Shown piece by piece: positions 27,180 to 37,700 of a stretch of 50,641 nt of DNA. Made by a program: the position numbers and the translations under genes. The stretch lies in the NCBI GenBank assembly GCA_015654535.1, contig JAATGU010000122.1, positions 1-50,641 of the forward strand, read 5' to 3'. This DNA is from Bacteroidales bacterium. GTDB lineage: Bacteria > Bacteroidota > Bacteroidia > Bacteroidales > Bacteroidaceae. Below the pieces are notes generated by a model that was not told the origin of the DNA, did not search any database, and saw only the letters and a program-made list of their open reading frames with translations. Every line of letters begins with the position of its first letter. Position 1 is the first letter of the stretch.

Positions 27180-28024
27180 TGTTGCTTATTTGCCATGCCT
27201 TCAAGAAGCGTCTGTTCTCTTTGGCTCGATTTAGATATCACCCTCACACTACTTAATTTACCAAAATCCGTAGCTAATCTTATTTTTAATTGATAAGAAA
27301 GACCATCTTTAGAATTTCCAATATGATCAATAGTACCAACCATCACTCCTGCTGGAAAAACAGTAGAATAACCACTTGTAACCAATGTATCCCCCAAACT
27401 AAATTTTGCATGCCGAGGCAGATCATTTAAATATGCATAGCGAGAATCTCCTCCCTCCCATTTCAACGAACCAAAATATCCACTTCCTAATATTTTACAA
27501 CTAATACTACTTTTTGTATTCAGCAGAGAAATAGCAACAGAATATTTAGCCGTAGTCATATAAATTATGCCCACTATCCCATTTCTATCAACAACTCCCA
27601 TTTCACTACGAATACCCGCATCGGAACCCTTATCTAAGGTAATATAATTATCCGCTTTCGTCAAAGAATTGCTAATCACATTCGCTTTTATTAGATAAAG
27701 GTCTTTAAGTGGTCTGTTTTTCATGCTATCCACTTCCAAAGAATCCAAGCCTCGATCCTGTAGTTCCTTCTTTAAAGTAGTAATTTGTTGTTCTAACAAC
27801 ATATTACGATCAAGTAGGTCCTCATTGGCTTCTTTCAAATAAAAGTAAGAAGTCACCGCTCCTCTAAGTTTATAAATATCGCCAGCAACAACATTACTTG
27901 AAGTGAAAAAAGAGCTTTTCTGATAGTGATTAAAGCGAAACAACAAAGCAAAACTACCGACCTCCAACAAAATGAAAAGGAACCAGTAGCTGTATTTTAT
28001 AAGGAAGTTAAATAAGTTCCGCAT
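27176..28024 (-). CDS. mreC: Rod shape-determining protein MreC
   Basis: I place the start at ATG 28024 (MRNLFNFLIKYSYWFLF), giving 282 residues; the longer frame to 28099 would run through the hairpin between mreB and mreC. A single membrane helix is at about 10-30, then a coiled coil (about 62-88, NEDLLDRNMLLEQQITTLK) and the beta-rich periplasmic domain (VVDRNGIVGIIY). MreC links cytoplasmic MreB to PBP2 and activates it. It precedes mreD with a 4-base overlap. Confidence 0.9.
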   Translation of the reverse strand: MRNLFNFLIKYSYWFLFILLEVGSFALLFRFNHYQKSSFFTSSNVVAGDIYKLRGAVTSYFYLKEANEDLLDRNMLLEQQITTLKKELQDRGLDSLEVDSMKNRPLKDLYLIKANVISNSLTKADNYITLDKGSDAGIRSEMGVVDRNGIVGIIYMTTAKYSVAISLLNTKSSISCKILGSGYFGSLKWEGGDSRYAYLNDLPRHAKFSLGDTLVTSGYSTVFPAGVMVGTIDHIGNSKDGLSYQLKIRLATDFGKLSSVRVISKSSQREQTLLEGMANKQQ

Positions 28025-28045
28025 ATAATTCCAATGTACTAATTT

Positions 28046-28105
28046 GCCGATGTGCCGATATGTCAGATGTGCAACAAAGGTACACCAGCATATCAGCACA
28101 TCGGC
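28046..28105 (-). other. Long hairpin between mreB and mreC
   Basis: GCCGATGTGCCGATATG (28046-28062) and CATATCAGCACATCGGC (28089-28105) pair as a 17-bp stem with one mismatch and a 26-base loop. It fills most of the 93-base gap inside the operon. It lacks a T run, so it is not an obvious terminator. It may set a processing site or partial termination that lowers mreC relative to mreB. The left arm and loop contain repeats of GATGTGC. Confidence 0.6.
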
Positions 28106-28117
28106 ATTTAATGATGA

Positions 28118-29137
28118 TTATCGCATTAAGAATGAAAATTTATCTACATTCTTCAACGCTACGCCTGTTCCTTTTGCCACAGCATGAAGAGGATCTTCTG
28201 CTATGTGGAAAGGGATATTAATCTTATCTGTTAAACGTTTATCAAGTCCACGTAAAAGGGCTCCGCCACCAGCTAAATAAATACCATTATGCACAATATC
28301 TGCATATAATTCAGGAGGAGTTTGTTCCAATGCGCTAAGAATAGCCGTTTCCATTTTAGCAATAGATTTTTCTAAACAATGAGCTATTTCCTGATAGCAA
28401 ACCGGAACTTCCATTGGAAGTGCAGTCATTCTATTAGGTCCATGAACAATATAATCTTCAGGAGCATCTTCAAGTTCTGTTAAAGCAGCACCTACATGTA
28501 TTTTAATTTGCTCAGCTGTACGTTCGCCAACTTTAAGATTGTGCTGACGTCCCATATATTCCTGAATGTCGGATGTGAGATCATCGCCAGCAATACGGAT
28601 GGATTTGTTAGAAACAATACCTCCCAGTGAGATCACTGCAATCTCAGTGGAACCACCACCTATATCAACAATCATATTTCCTTCCGGAGCTTCTACATCA
28701 ATACCAATTCCAATTGCCGCAGCCATTGGCTCAAATATCAAATACACATCACGCCCTCCTGCATGTTCAGCCGAGTCACGTACCGCACGCAATTCCACTT
28801 CTGTGCTTCCAGAAGGAACACAAATAACCATTCTCAAAGAAGGAGAGAAAAGTCTATTATGTGTATTCATCATTTTAATCATGCCACGCATCATTTGCTC
28901 GCAAGCATAGAAATCGGCAATCACACCATCTCTAAGTGGACGAATAGTCCGAATATTTTCATGTGTCTTTCCGTGCATTTGTCTTGCTTTTTCGCCCACA
29001 GCAATCATTTTGTCTGTGCGTCGATCCAAAGCTACAACGGAAGGTTCATCAACTACAATTTTACCGTTAGTGATGATGATGGTATTGGCCGTTCCCAAAT
29101 CCATCGCTATTTCTTGTGTGAAAGAAAATAATCCCAT
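28118..29137 (-). CDS. mreB: Rod shape-determining protein MreB
   Basis: This 339-residue actin homologue has the phosphate-1 motif MDLGTANTIIITNGK, the phosphate-2 motif MIVDIGGGSTEIAVI and the adenosine loop IYLAGGGALLRGLD. Its length matches the family. It polymerises under the membrane and directs lateral wall synthesis. It follows purH after only 4 bases and has no promoter of its own that I can see, so it is probably read from the purH promoter. Confidence 0.96.
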   Translation of the reverse strand: MGLFSFTQEIAMDLGTANTIIITNGKIVVDEPSVVALDRRTDKMIAVGEKARQMHGKTHENIRTIRPLRDGVIADFYACEQMMRGMIKMMNTHNRLFSPSLRMVICVPSGSTEVELRAVRDSAEHAGGRDVYLIFEPMAAAIGIGIDVEAPEGNMIVDIGGGSTEIAVISLGGIVSNKSIRIAGDDLTSDIQEYMGRQHNLKVGERTAEQIKIHVGAALTELEDAPEDYIVHGPNRMTALPMEVPVCYQEIAHCLEKSIAKMETAILSALEQTPPELYADIVHNGIYLAGGGALLRGLDKRLTDKINIPFHIAEDPLHAVAKGTGVALKNVDKFSFLMR

Positions 29138-29141
29138 TTTA

Positions 29142-30665
29142 TTAATGTTTAAAGTGTCTGATTCCTGTTGTTACCATCGCCACACCATGCTCATTACAAT
29201 AATCAAAAGAAAGCTGATCCCTTACAGAACCACCTGGTTGAATAACTGAAGTAATACCTTCTTTAGAAGCTATTTCAACACAGTCTGGGAATGGGAAGAA
29301 TGCATCACTAGCCATTACCGAGCCTTGTAAATCAAATCCAAAAGACTTCGCTTTTTCTATTGCCTGTTTCAAAGCATCTACCCGGGAAGTCTGTCCAATA
29401 CCACTTGCCAATAACTGTTTTCCTTTTGCTAAAACAATTGCATTAGACTTACTATTCTTTACTATTTTATTAGCGAACAACATATCTTCTACTTCTTGCT
29501 TTGTGGGAATTTTATCGGTTGCAGTTTTTAAATCTGCAGCAGTTTCTATATTCAAATCCCTATCTTGCACTAAAACGCCATTCAATAATGAGCGGAATTG
29601 TTTCTTGGGGAATTTCGTTTCTTTACGAACCAGCACAATCCGGTTTTTCTTTTGAGTCAGTATTTCCAAAGCATCGACATCATAATCCGACGCAATGATA
29701 ATTTCAAAGAAAATTTTATTTATTTCTTCAGCCGAGGCTTTATCTATTACAGCATTTGTTATCAACACGCCTCCATAAGCTGAAACCGGGTCACCGGCTA
29801 AAGCATCTTTCCAAGCCTCTGCCACCGTAGAACGTGAAGCGATGCCACATGCATTATTATGTTTTAGTACGGCAAAAGTAAGTTCATCGAACTCATCAAT
29901 TAAATCAAATGCCGCATTAATATCCAGCAAATTATTATATGAAATTTCTTTTCCATGAATCTGATCAAAAATTGTATCTAGATCACCATAGAATAAGCCT
30001 TTATGATGAGGATTTTCACCATATCTAAGCAACTTCTGCTCATTTACAGAGCAACGGAACGCAGAGCCCTCTTCCGCATCAAAATAATTAAAAATAGCAG
30101 AGTCGTAATGAGAAGAAACAGCAAACGCTTCTTTAGCAAGCCAGCGACGCTCTTCAATAGAGCTTGTTGCTCCATGTTCCATCAACATATCTGCCAATGG
30201 TTTATATTGTGTCTGAGAAGCCACAATTACCACATCTTTATAATTTTTAGCAGCAGCACGAATTAATGAAATGCCACCAATATCTATTTTTTCTACTACA
30301 GCAGGTTCTTCAGCTCCTGAAGCAACGGTTGCTTCAAAAGGATATAAATCCACAATAACCAAGTCTATTTCCGGAATTTCATACTTTTCAATTTGCTGAA
30401 GATCCTGTTCTACTTCCCTACGGCACAATATTCCACCAAAAACCTTGGGATGAAGGGTTTTTACTCTACCGCCTAATATCGATGGATAAGTGGTAAGATC
30501 TTCTACAGCCTTACAAGGAAAGCCCAGAGATTCAATAAACTGACGTGTCCCTCCGGTAGACAAGAACTCGACCCCTTCCTCATGAAGTTTGGTGATTATA
30601 TCATCCAGTCCTTCCTTGTGATATACCGACACGAGAGCTGTTTTAATTCTTTTAATTTCAGACAT
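29142..30665 (-). CDS. purH: Bifunctional AICAR formyltransferase / IMP cyclohydrolase
   Basis: This 507-residue protein has an N-terminal IMP cyclohydrolase domain (about 1-195, ALVSVYHKEGLDDI, STGGTRQFIESLG) and a C-terminal formyltransferase domain with LRYGENPHHKG and LKHNNACGIAS carrying the catalytic Lys-His. It performs the last two steps of IMP synthesis. It is the first gene of the cell-shape operon, an arrangement seen in other Bacteroidota. Confidence 0.96.
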   Translation of the reverse strand: MSEIKRIKTALVSVYHKEGLDDIITKLHEEGVEFLSTGGTRQFIESLGFPCKAVEDLTTYPSILGGRVKTLHPKVFGGILCRREVEQDLQQIEKYEIPEIDLVIVDLYPFEATVASGAEEPAVVEKIDIGGISLIRAAAKNYKDVVIVASQTQYKPLADMLMEHGATSSIEERRWLAKEAFAVSSHYDSAIFNYFDAEEGSAFRCSVNEQKLLRYGENPHHKGLFYGDLDTIFDQIHGKEISYNNLLDINAAFDLIDEFDELTFAVLKHNNACGIASRSTVAEAWKDALAGDPVSAYGGVLITNAVIDKASAEEINKIFFEIIIASDYDVDALEILTQKKNRIVLVRKETKFPKKQFRSLLNGVLVQDRDLNIETAADLKTATDKIPTKQEVEDMLFANKIVKNSKSNAIVLAKGKQLLASGIGQTSRVDALKQAIEKAKSFGFDLQGSVMASDAFFPFPDCVEIASKEGITSVIQPGGSVRDQLSFDYCNEHGVAMVTTGIRHFKH

Positions 30666-30989
30666 TTAATTGCATATTAGGTATTTCGATGCGCAAAGGT
30701 ACAAATTATTGTTTTATCCCGTATATAATTAAGGTAGGAATTATGAATATTTTCACAGTTTTTTGAAAGGGATAATAAATCTTTGATTAATACATACCAT
30801 TTAAATACTCAAAAAGAAAGAAAACGGACTTACTTTATCAATTATAGACTGCCAGGAGACGACCAAATAAAGGTAAAATCATTAGTTAAAATATCATAAA
30901 AGAAAACAAAAACAATAACAATGCATTCTTGTTTTAAATAATTTTGATAATAAATTTAAATAATTAGCGAAAAGAACGTAAAACGTATT
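30666..30989. other. Divergent promoter region between purH and the methyltransferase
   Basis: This 324-base AT-rich gap holds the -7 box TACCTTTG on the minus strand (30694-30701, for purH) and TAATTTTG on the plus strand (30939-30946, a weaker candidate for the methyltransferase). I see no RNA gene or repeat in the rest. Confidence 0.5.
30694..30701 (-). promoter_or_regulatory. -7 promoter element of the purH-mreBCD-pbp2-rodA operon
   Basis: On the minus strand this reads TACCTTTG, matching TAnnTTTG. The start codon is at 30665, giving a short leader of about 20 bases. No clear -33 TTTG is visible. Confidence 0.55.
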
Positions 30990-31772
30990 ATGCAAGATAG
31001 ACATTTAAATCGAAAAAGATATTTTGATGAACTAGCTATTACCAGTCAAAAATACTTTGTTCCTTATGTGAAACAGTTTATAAAAATTACTAAAGAAACA
31101 AGAATATTAGAAATTGGATGTGGAGACGGAGGAAATCTATTGCCCTTTGCAGAAAAAGGATGCGAAGTAACCGGGGTAGATTTCTCAGAAACACGCATTG
31201 AACAAGCCAAAAGTTTTTTTACAGAGAACAAACAACAAGCTAATCTGATCGCTTCCGATATTTTTAAAATAAAAAGCTTCCAGCAAAAATTTGATCTGAT
31301 TCTTGTTCATGACGTTATAGAACATATTTCTGCAAAAAAAGAGTTTTTTAAGAATATAAAAAAGTTTATGGCTCCTAGAGGAATTATCTTTTTCGGTTTT
31401 CCGGCATGGCAGATGCCCTTTGGAGGGCATCAACAGATTTGCAAAAGTAAGATTGTATCTCATTGGCCATTCTTACATTTGTTCCCAAACTTTGTCTATC
31501 GTACGATTTTAAAAGCATGCAAAGAAAGTAATGCCGCAGTAAAGGAGCTTCTGGATATAAAATCCTGCAAAATATCTATTGAAATGTTTGAAAAACTGGT
31601 CAAAGAAAATAATTATCGGATAATAGACAGGAAACTCTTTTTAATTAATCCTCACTATGAAATAAAATTCCATCTTCACCCCCAAAAGCTCTCTCCTATT
31701 TTTGCCAATATTCCTTATTTTAGAAATTTCTTAAGTACTTCTTGTTTCTTTATAATCAATCAAAATAATTAA
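30990..31772 (+). CDS. Class I SAM-dependent methyltransferase
   Basis: This 260-residue protein has SAM-binding motif I ILEIGCGDGGN (residues about 34-44), the acidic post-I motif VTGVDFS, and DLILVHDVIEHIS as motif II. This is a methyltransferase-11-like Rossmann fold. The C-terminal 90 residues are basic and hydrophobic and not diagnostic. It stands alone on the plus strand between a purine/cell-shape operon and a metabolic gene, so its substrate cannot be inferred. A hairpin follows 18 bases after its stop. Confidence 0.75.
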   Translation: MQDRHLNRKRYFDELAITSQKYFVPYVKQFIKITKETRILEIGCGDGGNLLPFAEKGCEVTGVDFSETRIEQAKSFFTENKQQANLIASDIFKIKSFQQKFDLILVHDVIEHISAKKEFFKNIKKFMAPRGIIFFGFPAWQMPFGGHQQICKSKIVSHWPFLHLFPNFVYRTILKACKESNAAVKELLDIKSCKISIEMFEKLVKENNYRIIDRKLFLINPHYEIKFHLHPQKLSPIFANIPYFRNFLSTSCFFIINQNN

Positions 31773-31789
31773 AAAAAAGATGTTCCTCA

Positions 31790-31839
31790 TTGAAGTGAAC
31801 CCCGAAAGTTTTTTGTCTAACTTTCGGGGTTCACTTCAA
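31790..31839. repeat. Perfect 21-bp inverted repeat, terminator or insertion-sequence end remnant
   Basis: Bases 31790-31810 and 31819-31839 are perfect reverse complements around the loop TTTTGTCT. Beyond the stem the flanks (GATGTTCC and GGGACACC) also pair imperfectly. It lies between convergent genes, fitting a bidirectional terminator. The words AACCCCGAAAGTT and GTTAGAC resemble ends of IS3-family elements as I remember them; this is unverified. No transposase sequence is next to it. Confidence 0.6.
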
Positions 31840-31904
31840 CATGGGACACCCTCTTAATACAATATTTTAATAAATAATAACAGTAACTGTGAGACAATCA
31901 TTTA

Positions 31905-33050
31905 CTACAAGCAGCTCATTAAGATTTCTTTAGCTACCGCACCATTCACATTTCTATTTTCACCATACGCAGCACTTCTTTGGTTAAACCGGCGTAGTAT
32001 TTCATCTATAGTGTCATTACTCACTTTTTCTTCGTGTAAGCGGGTGGAAAGTCCTATTGAACGGAAAAAGTTTTCAGTTTTCTCAATAGCTAAATCTATA
32101 CGTTGCTCACGAAATCCTTCGGTAATGCCCCATACCCGTTCACCATATTGCAAAATTTTATCCCCTTTCTGCTCTCTAAGTACCCGCAAGGTAGCGGGAT
32201 AAATGATGGCAAGAGATGCTCCATGAGTTAATCCATGCAACGCAGTAAGTTCATGCCCGATCATGTGAGTAGCCCAGTCCTGGGATACCCCTTGTGCAAT
32301 AAAACCATTCAGAGCCATGGTAGCCGAAAGCATAAAGTCCGCCATCAGATCATAATCTTGTTGATTCTCCTTTATCTTAGGTGCAATTTCCACTAATGTC
32401 TGAAGAACACCTTCGGCCCATCTGTCCATCAATCTGGACTGCCCCGTAACGGTCATGTATTGTTCCATTACATGAACAAACGTATCCGCAATGCCACATG
32501 CCACCTGACGGGGAGGAAGTGAAAAAGTAACTTCAGGATCTAAGATGGAAAAGGTAGGAAAAGTCGATCCAAAAGCAAATTTTTCTTTTGTCGCCGTAGA
32601 AGAAATCACAGCTCCATTATTCATTTCAGATCCCGTAGCAGGTAAGGTCAGCACCGTAGCAAAAGGTACAAAGCCGTTGATCAGCTTACCATCCAACACC
32701 AAATTCCATGCATCGCCCTCGTAAAGTAAACCGGGCGAAATTAATTTTGTACCATCTATAACAGAACCACCACCCACAGCCAAGAGATAATCCACTTTTT
32801 CCTTTTTTCCAAGCGCAATAGCCTTGCGCAACGTTTCCACGGTTGGGTTTGGCTCAATTCCCCAAAACTCAACCGTGTGATGTTTCTTTAAGGCTTCAGT
32901 AACTTGGGCATAGACACCATTCGTTTTCACACTGCCACCACCAAAGGTTATCATCACTCGCTTGTCCAATGGAATCTCATTTGCCAACTGGGCAATCATT
33001 CCTTTCCCAAATATTAATTTGGTAGGATTTTGAAAATTAAAGTTATTCAT
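31905..33050 (-). CDS. Iron-containing (group III) alcohol dehydrogenase
   Basis: This 381-residue protein has the NAD(P)-binding segment TFGGGSVKTNGVYAQV and GGGSVIDGTK, and the metal-binding Asp and His residues in ADTFVHVMEQY and HGLTHGASL. It is closest in appearance to the butanol dehydrogenase / YqhD branch, which reduces aldehydes with NADPH. The substrate is not predictable. It is monocistronic; the 173-base gap upstream shows no clear -7 box. Confidence 0.9.
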   Translation of the reverse strand: MNNFNFQNPTKLIFGKGMIAQLANEIPLDKRVMITFGGGSVKTNGVYAQVTEALKKHHTVEFWGIEPNPTVETLRKAIALGKKEKVDYLLAVGGGSVIDGTKLISPGLLYEGDAWNLVLDGKLINGFVPFATVLTLPATGSEMNNGAVISSTATKEKFAFGSTFPTFSILDPEVTFSLPPRQVACGIADTFVHVMEQYMTVTGQSRLMDRWAEGVLQTLVEIAPKIKENQQDYDLMADFMLSATMALNGFIAQGVSQDWATHMIGHELTALHGLTHGASLAIIYPATLRVLREQKGDKILQYGERVWGITEGFREQRIDLAIEKTENFFRSIGLSTRLHEEKVSNDTIDEILRRFNQRSAAYGENRNVNGAVAKEILMSCL

Positions 33051-33223
33051 TCTATTCTAAAATTAGATGTTTACGCGCATGTGTGCGCTCTCTATCCGGA
33101 TTATAACAGATCAGACACAAATAACAGCTTTTATAATCACAATGTTCGTCGTTTTCTTTTAATAATCTGTAAAATTAGCGCATAAATATGTTCCGGATTC
33201 GTCCAGTCATGATTCAGTAATTC

Positions 33224-34618
33224 TCAAAGTTGAACATTGACAGAGGCTCCCAATGTCCATACATTGGAGCTTTGCTTTAAATGATAATCATTTCTCATCT
33301 GGTTTTCATTGGTAGTGTTGAGCGTAAAATGAGCTGGAGAAAAATCATAATCCATAAAAAAGTGCACTCCGAGATTCCGTCTGACTATATAGACTAAAGA
33401 AAGTCCCGTTCCAAAACTTATTCCTTTGGTATTACTTATATCAACAATCTCCTGACTTTTAATTTCCACATTGGGACTGTCTCTGTAAGTTGCCGAGATC
33501 GACTTATGAGCCGTAGAACTATATCCCATCAATAATTTACTTCCCACAAGTAGTCGGTCGGCTATGGGATAAGATAAATACGGGCCAGCAGAGGCGGTGA
33601 ACACATCAAAAGGATCGGATTGTATTTTTTCAATCTTATTGGCAAATGCCGGATGAGCAGAGAAATAAAGTTTATCATCTAAAGAAACGGGTAGACTAGT
33701 GACCGAAAAACGGCTTCCAAATCCAATATAACGATTGATAAAATAAGCTCCTTCAAACCCAGCCCGACTTCCTGCGGATGCGTCCAAAGATATATCCGAC
33801 ACCGGTTTTAGTTTTCCCGAAAATATACTAAAACCCATATATAGACCAAAAAATGACGGATTTCGCTGATAGCCGGATGAATCAAGATCGAGAAGAGTAT
33901 GTTTAATCCCTTTCTCTTTAAAAATCAAATCCCCAAGGTAATAGCCCAATTCGGTAGAAAAGACCCCGATACCTGCGCCAACCAATATATCGGAGAGCCA
34001 GTGTTTGTTATTCAATTCACGAGTCACGGCAGTTGCTGTAGCCATCGTATATGCGGCCACACTATACCAAGGACTTCTGGTGAGTCCGTATTCTTTGTGT
34101 AACATCGTAGCGGTCATAAAAGCAGTAGCGGAATGTCCGGAAGGAAAAGAGTTTCTACCCGAGCCATCCGGACGCATCTCTTTCGTGGTAACCTTTAACG
34201 CATTGACAACAGTAGCCATAAATGTCACCGAGATAGCATCGGACACCATCATTCTTTGCCAGGAACTTCGTCCTTCAACTCCTGCCGTTTTGAGACTAAG
34301 CATCAGCGCTCCGGGAAGATATTGCAAATAGTCATCATAGTGATTATTGAACGAAGGGACATATTCATTTCGTAAATTACGAAAATGGTCGTCTTCATTT
34401 TTAATAATTAGTCCACTCAATACTAGAGGAACAGAGATATAGGTCATTTGAAACAATCTGCTAGAAGTCATTTTATTGACCTTCATCTGAAATCTGTTTT
34501 TAGAATACAGAGGTGCATCTCTGAGTGTATCCGGTATAACGGATTTTAAAGTGTCTTGTTGAGGAAAAACCTCAATGCTAATGCAGATGAACAAGAGGAC
34601 AATATATAGTCTTTTCAT
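33224..34618 (-). CDS. PAP2-family phosphatase with a predicted outer-membrane barrel
   Basis: This 464-residue protein has a signal peptide (MKRLYIVLLFICISIEVFPQ). Residues about 90-220 form a PAP2 acid phosphatase domain with all three motifs: KVTTKEMRP (K-x6-RP), PSGHSATA, and R-x5-H-x3-D in RELNNKHWLSD. Residues about 240-464 are alternating amphipathic strands ending in a short beta strand, like a small outer-membrane barrel. The enzyme part may remove phosphate from undecaprenyl pyrophosphate or lipid A. It lies 83 bases after the start of the next gene cluster's end and may be separate. Confidence 0.82.
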   Translation of the reverse strand: MKRLYIVLLFICISIEVFPQQDTLKSVIPDTLRDAPLYSKNRFQMKVNKMTSSRLFQMTYISVPLVLSGLIIKNEDDHFRNLRNEYVPSFNNHYDDYLQYLPGALMLSLKTAGVEGRSSWQRMMVSDAISVTFMATVVNALKVTTKEMRPDGSGRNSFPSGHSATAFMTATMLHKEYGLTRSPWYSVAAYTMATATAVTRELNNKHWLSDILVGAGIGVFSTELGYYLGDLIFKEKGIKHTLLDLDSSGYQRNPSFFGLYMGFSIFSGKLKPVSDISLDASAGSRAGFEGAYFINRYIGFGSRFSVTSLPVSLDDKLYFSAHPAFANKIEKIQSDPFDVFTASAGPYLSYPIADRLLVGSKLLMGYSSTAHKSISATYRDSPNVEIKSQEIVDISNTKGISFGTGLSLVYIVRRNLGVHFFMDYDFSPAHFTLNTTNENQMRNDYHLKQSSNVWTLGASVNVQL

Positions 34619-34701
34619 TGGTTATATTATAAAAATAAATTCTTATTTAGTCTGAATACCATTCTGTTCTCAATTTTCAATAAGAAACAACGTTTGAATA
34701 T

Positions 34702-37700
34702 TTAAGGATGTAAAGGCTTTATCCGATAAAGAAGTGTTGGCAAAACAATAAGAAGTAATGGCAATGCCACTATAAATCCTCCTATTACGGCTATTGCAAG
34801 CGGTTGATGGAACTGCGCACCTGTTCCTATGCCTAAAGCCAAAGGCATTAGTGCAATCACTGCTCCTATCGCTGTCATTAACTTGGGCCTCAACCGTGTG
34901 CTGATAGCATATATCAGGGCATGCCTCCTACTCATGGCTAACAAACTTTCATGGAATTGCAGGTATGTAAAAATTGCATTTTCACCAATAATGCCCACAA
35001 CCATAATAATGCCGGTATAACTACCTACATTGAGTGCTGTACCGGTTATGTAGAGTAATATATAACTGCCGCATATTCCCAAAACAGAAACCAGTAAAAT
35101 AAAAAATGCCACTTTAACGTCTTTAAACAGAAACAGAATGACGGTAAACACCAGCAAACCGGACAATGCCAAGATCATTAGCAGTTCTTTAAATGATTGT
35201 TGCTGTTCTGCATAAGTACCTCCATAAGTGATTGAATATCCCTTTGGCAAGGAAACTTTGCTTTGCACTTCCTGCTGGATTTTTTTCATCGTTCCGCCTA
35301 AATCTCCATTATCAAGGCGTGCAGTTACAACGCCCATTGTTTGCAAATCCTCCCGCTGAACTTCACTGGAGCCGGATTTTATTTTCACTCGTGCAAACTC
35401 TTTTAATAATTTCCGCTGTCCGTTGGGAAGAAACACCTGGCTATTTTCCAGATCTTGTATCGAAACATTGTTGTCCGAATTATAAATTAGTCTTATGGGA
35501 GTAAGCTGTTGCTTATCAAAAACAGTACCCACTTCATTTCCTTCCAAAAGAGTCTGCAATTGGAATTGAAATTCAGACGGGGAAATATTATATTGCGCTA
35601 GCTTTTGGAAATCGGGAACAATATAGATAGAGGGACCGGCAATAACAATTCCATTAAACACATCTGCTGTTCCAGGCGTTTTTTCAACAATCTTAGCCAC
35701 AGACTTAGAATATTTTTGAATAATCTCTTGATCGGGACCAAATATTTTAACTTCAATAGGTTGAACAGAGCTCATTAAGTCTCCCAACATATCCCCGATC
35801 ACTTGTCCAAAATCAATTCTTAATGCCGGCTGAGTTGATTCAATTTTTGATCGGATTTCATCAATCACTTTATCAGTAGACCGATTTCGGCTTTTCTTTA
35901 GTTGAATCAAATAATCACCGGCATTGGGTTCTGTTATAAAAAAACCCATTTGTGTACCTGTACGCCTACTGTAAGTTTCAATTTCAGGTATTCCCGCCAG
36001 AATAGTTTCCACCTTTTCCAACATTTTCTCTGTCTCTTCCAATGTTATCCCCGGAGGTGAATTATAGTCCATAACAATGCTGCCTTCATCCATATCCGGT
36101 AAAAAACCAGTTCTCAGATTAGGAAATGCGAAAGCTCCCATTGTCACAATAATCACAATAAAGGCAATACTATAATAAGGTCTTGAGATAAAGAAGCCCA
36201 CCCATTTCCGCTCTTTTACTTCGTGATTTTTTAGTTTCTTCTTTTGCTCTTTACCACTAATAAATAAATAGATAACAGGCAACAAAATCCATGTTGCAAG
36301 GAAAGAGCAAATCAGAGTTATAATCATGGTATTGGTCATTACTTTAAAATAGGCACCAGTTACACCAGTCATCAGCATAAAGGGGAAGAAGATAAGAGTT
36401 GTGCTCATAGAAGAACCGACCATAGCTTTAAATAAATACTTAAGCGCTTTATGAACAACTGTTTTATTTGATTCTTCAGGATTCTCTTCCTGAGTTCTGT
36501 AAATCTGTTCTACCACCACAATGGCGTCATCAATAATTAGTGCTATAGACGCGGCAATAGCACCTAAAGTCATGATATTAAAAGTCTGCCCGGTGATATA
36601 GAGAGTGAGTGACGTCAATCCCAATGTTATGGGAATAGTAATTAGAATAGTAAGACTTGCTCTCCATGATTTTAGAAAGCAAATCACTACGATAATTGCC
36701 AAAAGAAGACCTATCCATAAACAATCAGTCACGCTTCTAATGGTATCATTAACAAAGTCAGCTTGCACATAATATGGTTTTATCTGCACATCGGAAGGAA
36801 GTATATCTTTCAATTTATTCAATTGATTCACCATCTTGGACGAAATATCTGACACATTTGCATTAGGTTGCTGAATAACAGCGATAAATATACTTTCTTT
36901 TCCATTTGCACGAACCTTGATATACTCTTTTGCCTGATGTACCTCCACCTTAGAAATGTCATTCAACTTAATAATTCGCTTTCCATCATTCTTAATCACA
37001 ATATCCCCTAATTGTTGCAAATTTGTGATCCGCGCATCAGTTACAGTTAGATACATGAGCCGATAATCAGATAGATAACCGTTGGCCAGTAAGAAATTAG
37101 TATTATTAATGCACTCTTTAACCATGGATGAAGTTAATCCCATCTGTGACATTTTTCCTCTATCCAGTATAACCCGGTACTCCTTTGTTTGACCTCCGAT
37201 AATCCGGATGTCACTGACGCCTTCTACCTTTGAGAGAAAAGGCTTAATAGTATACAACGCAAGTTGTTTCAATTCCATGGCACTTCGCTTATTACTATTA
37301 AGCGAATATCCTATAATTGGCAAAGTAGAAGGATTCATTCTCTCTACAGTAATAGTCGCATTTTGCGGAAGTTGGTTCCTTATTTCATTTATTTTAGCTT
37401 CTACCTGTTGTTGTGCGATATTTATATCAGCGTTCCAATCTATAAAAGCCGATATTTCACAACTTCCGCGACTTGTAATACTGCGAACGGACCTCAGGTC
37501 AGGTACTTGTTTTATTGCGTTTTCCAACGGGCGGGTTACACTGATAGTCATTAAGTCCACAGGCTGCTGTCCGACGTCGGCAATCACTTTTATTTTAGGG
37601 AAAGTAATTGCCGGAAATAGAGCAGACTTTATTTGCGTTAAGGAAAACGCTCCTCCCAATAGAATAAGTGCCACTATAACGAGCAAAGGTGTTTTGTAAG

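Noticed and set aside
28025..28099. MreC start at 28099
   Set aside because: The extra 25 residues are encoded by the hairpin region and precede a normal MreC N-terminus with its membrane helix.
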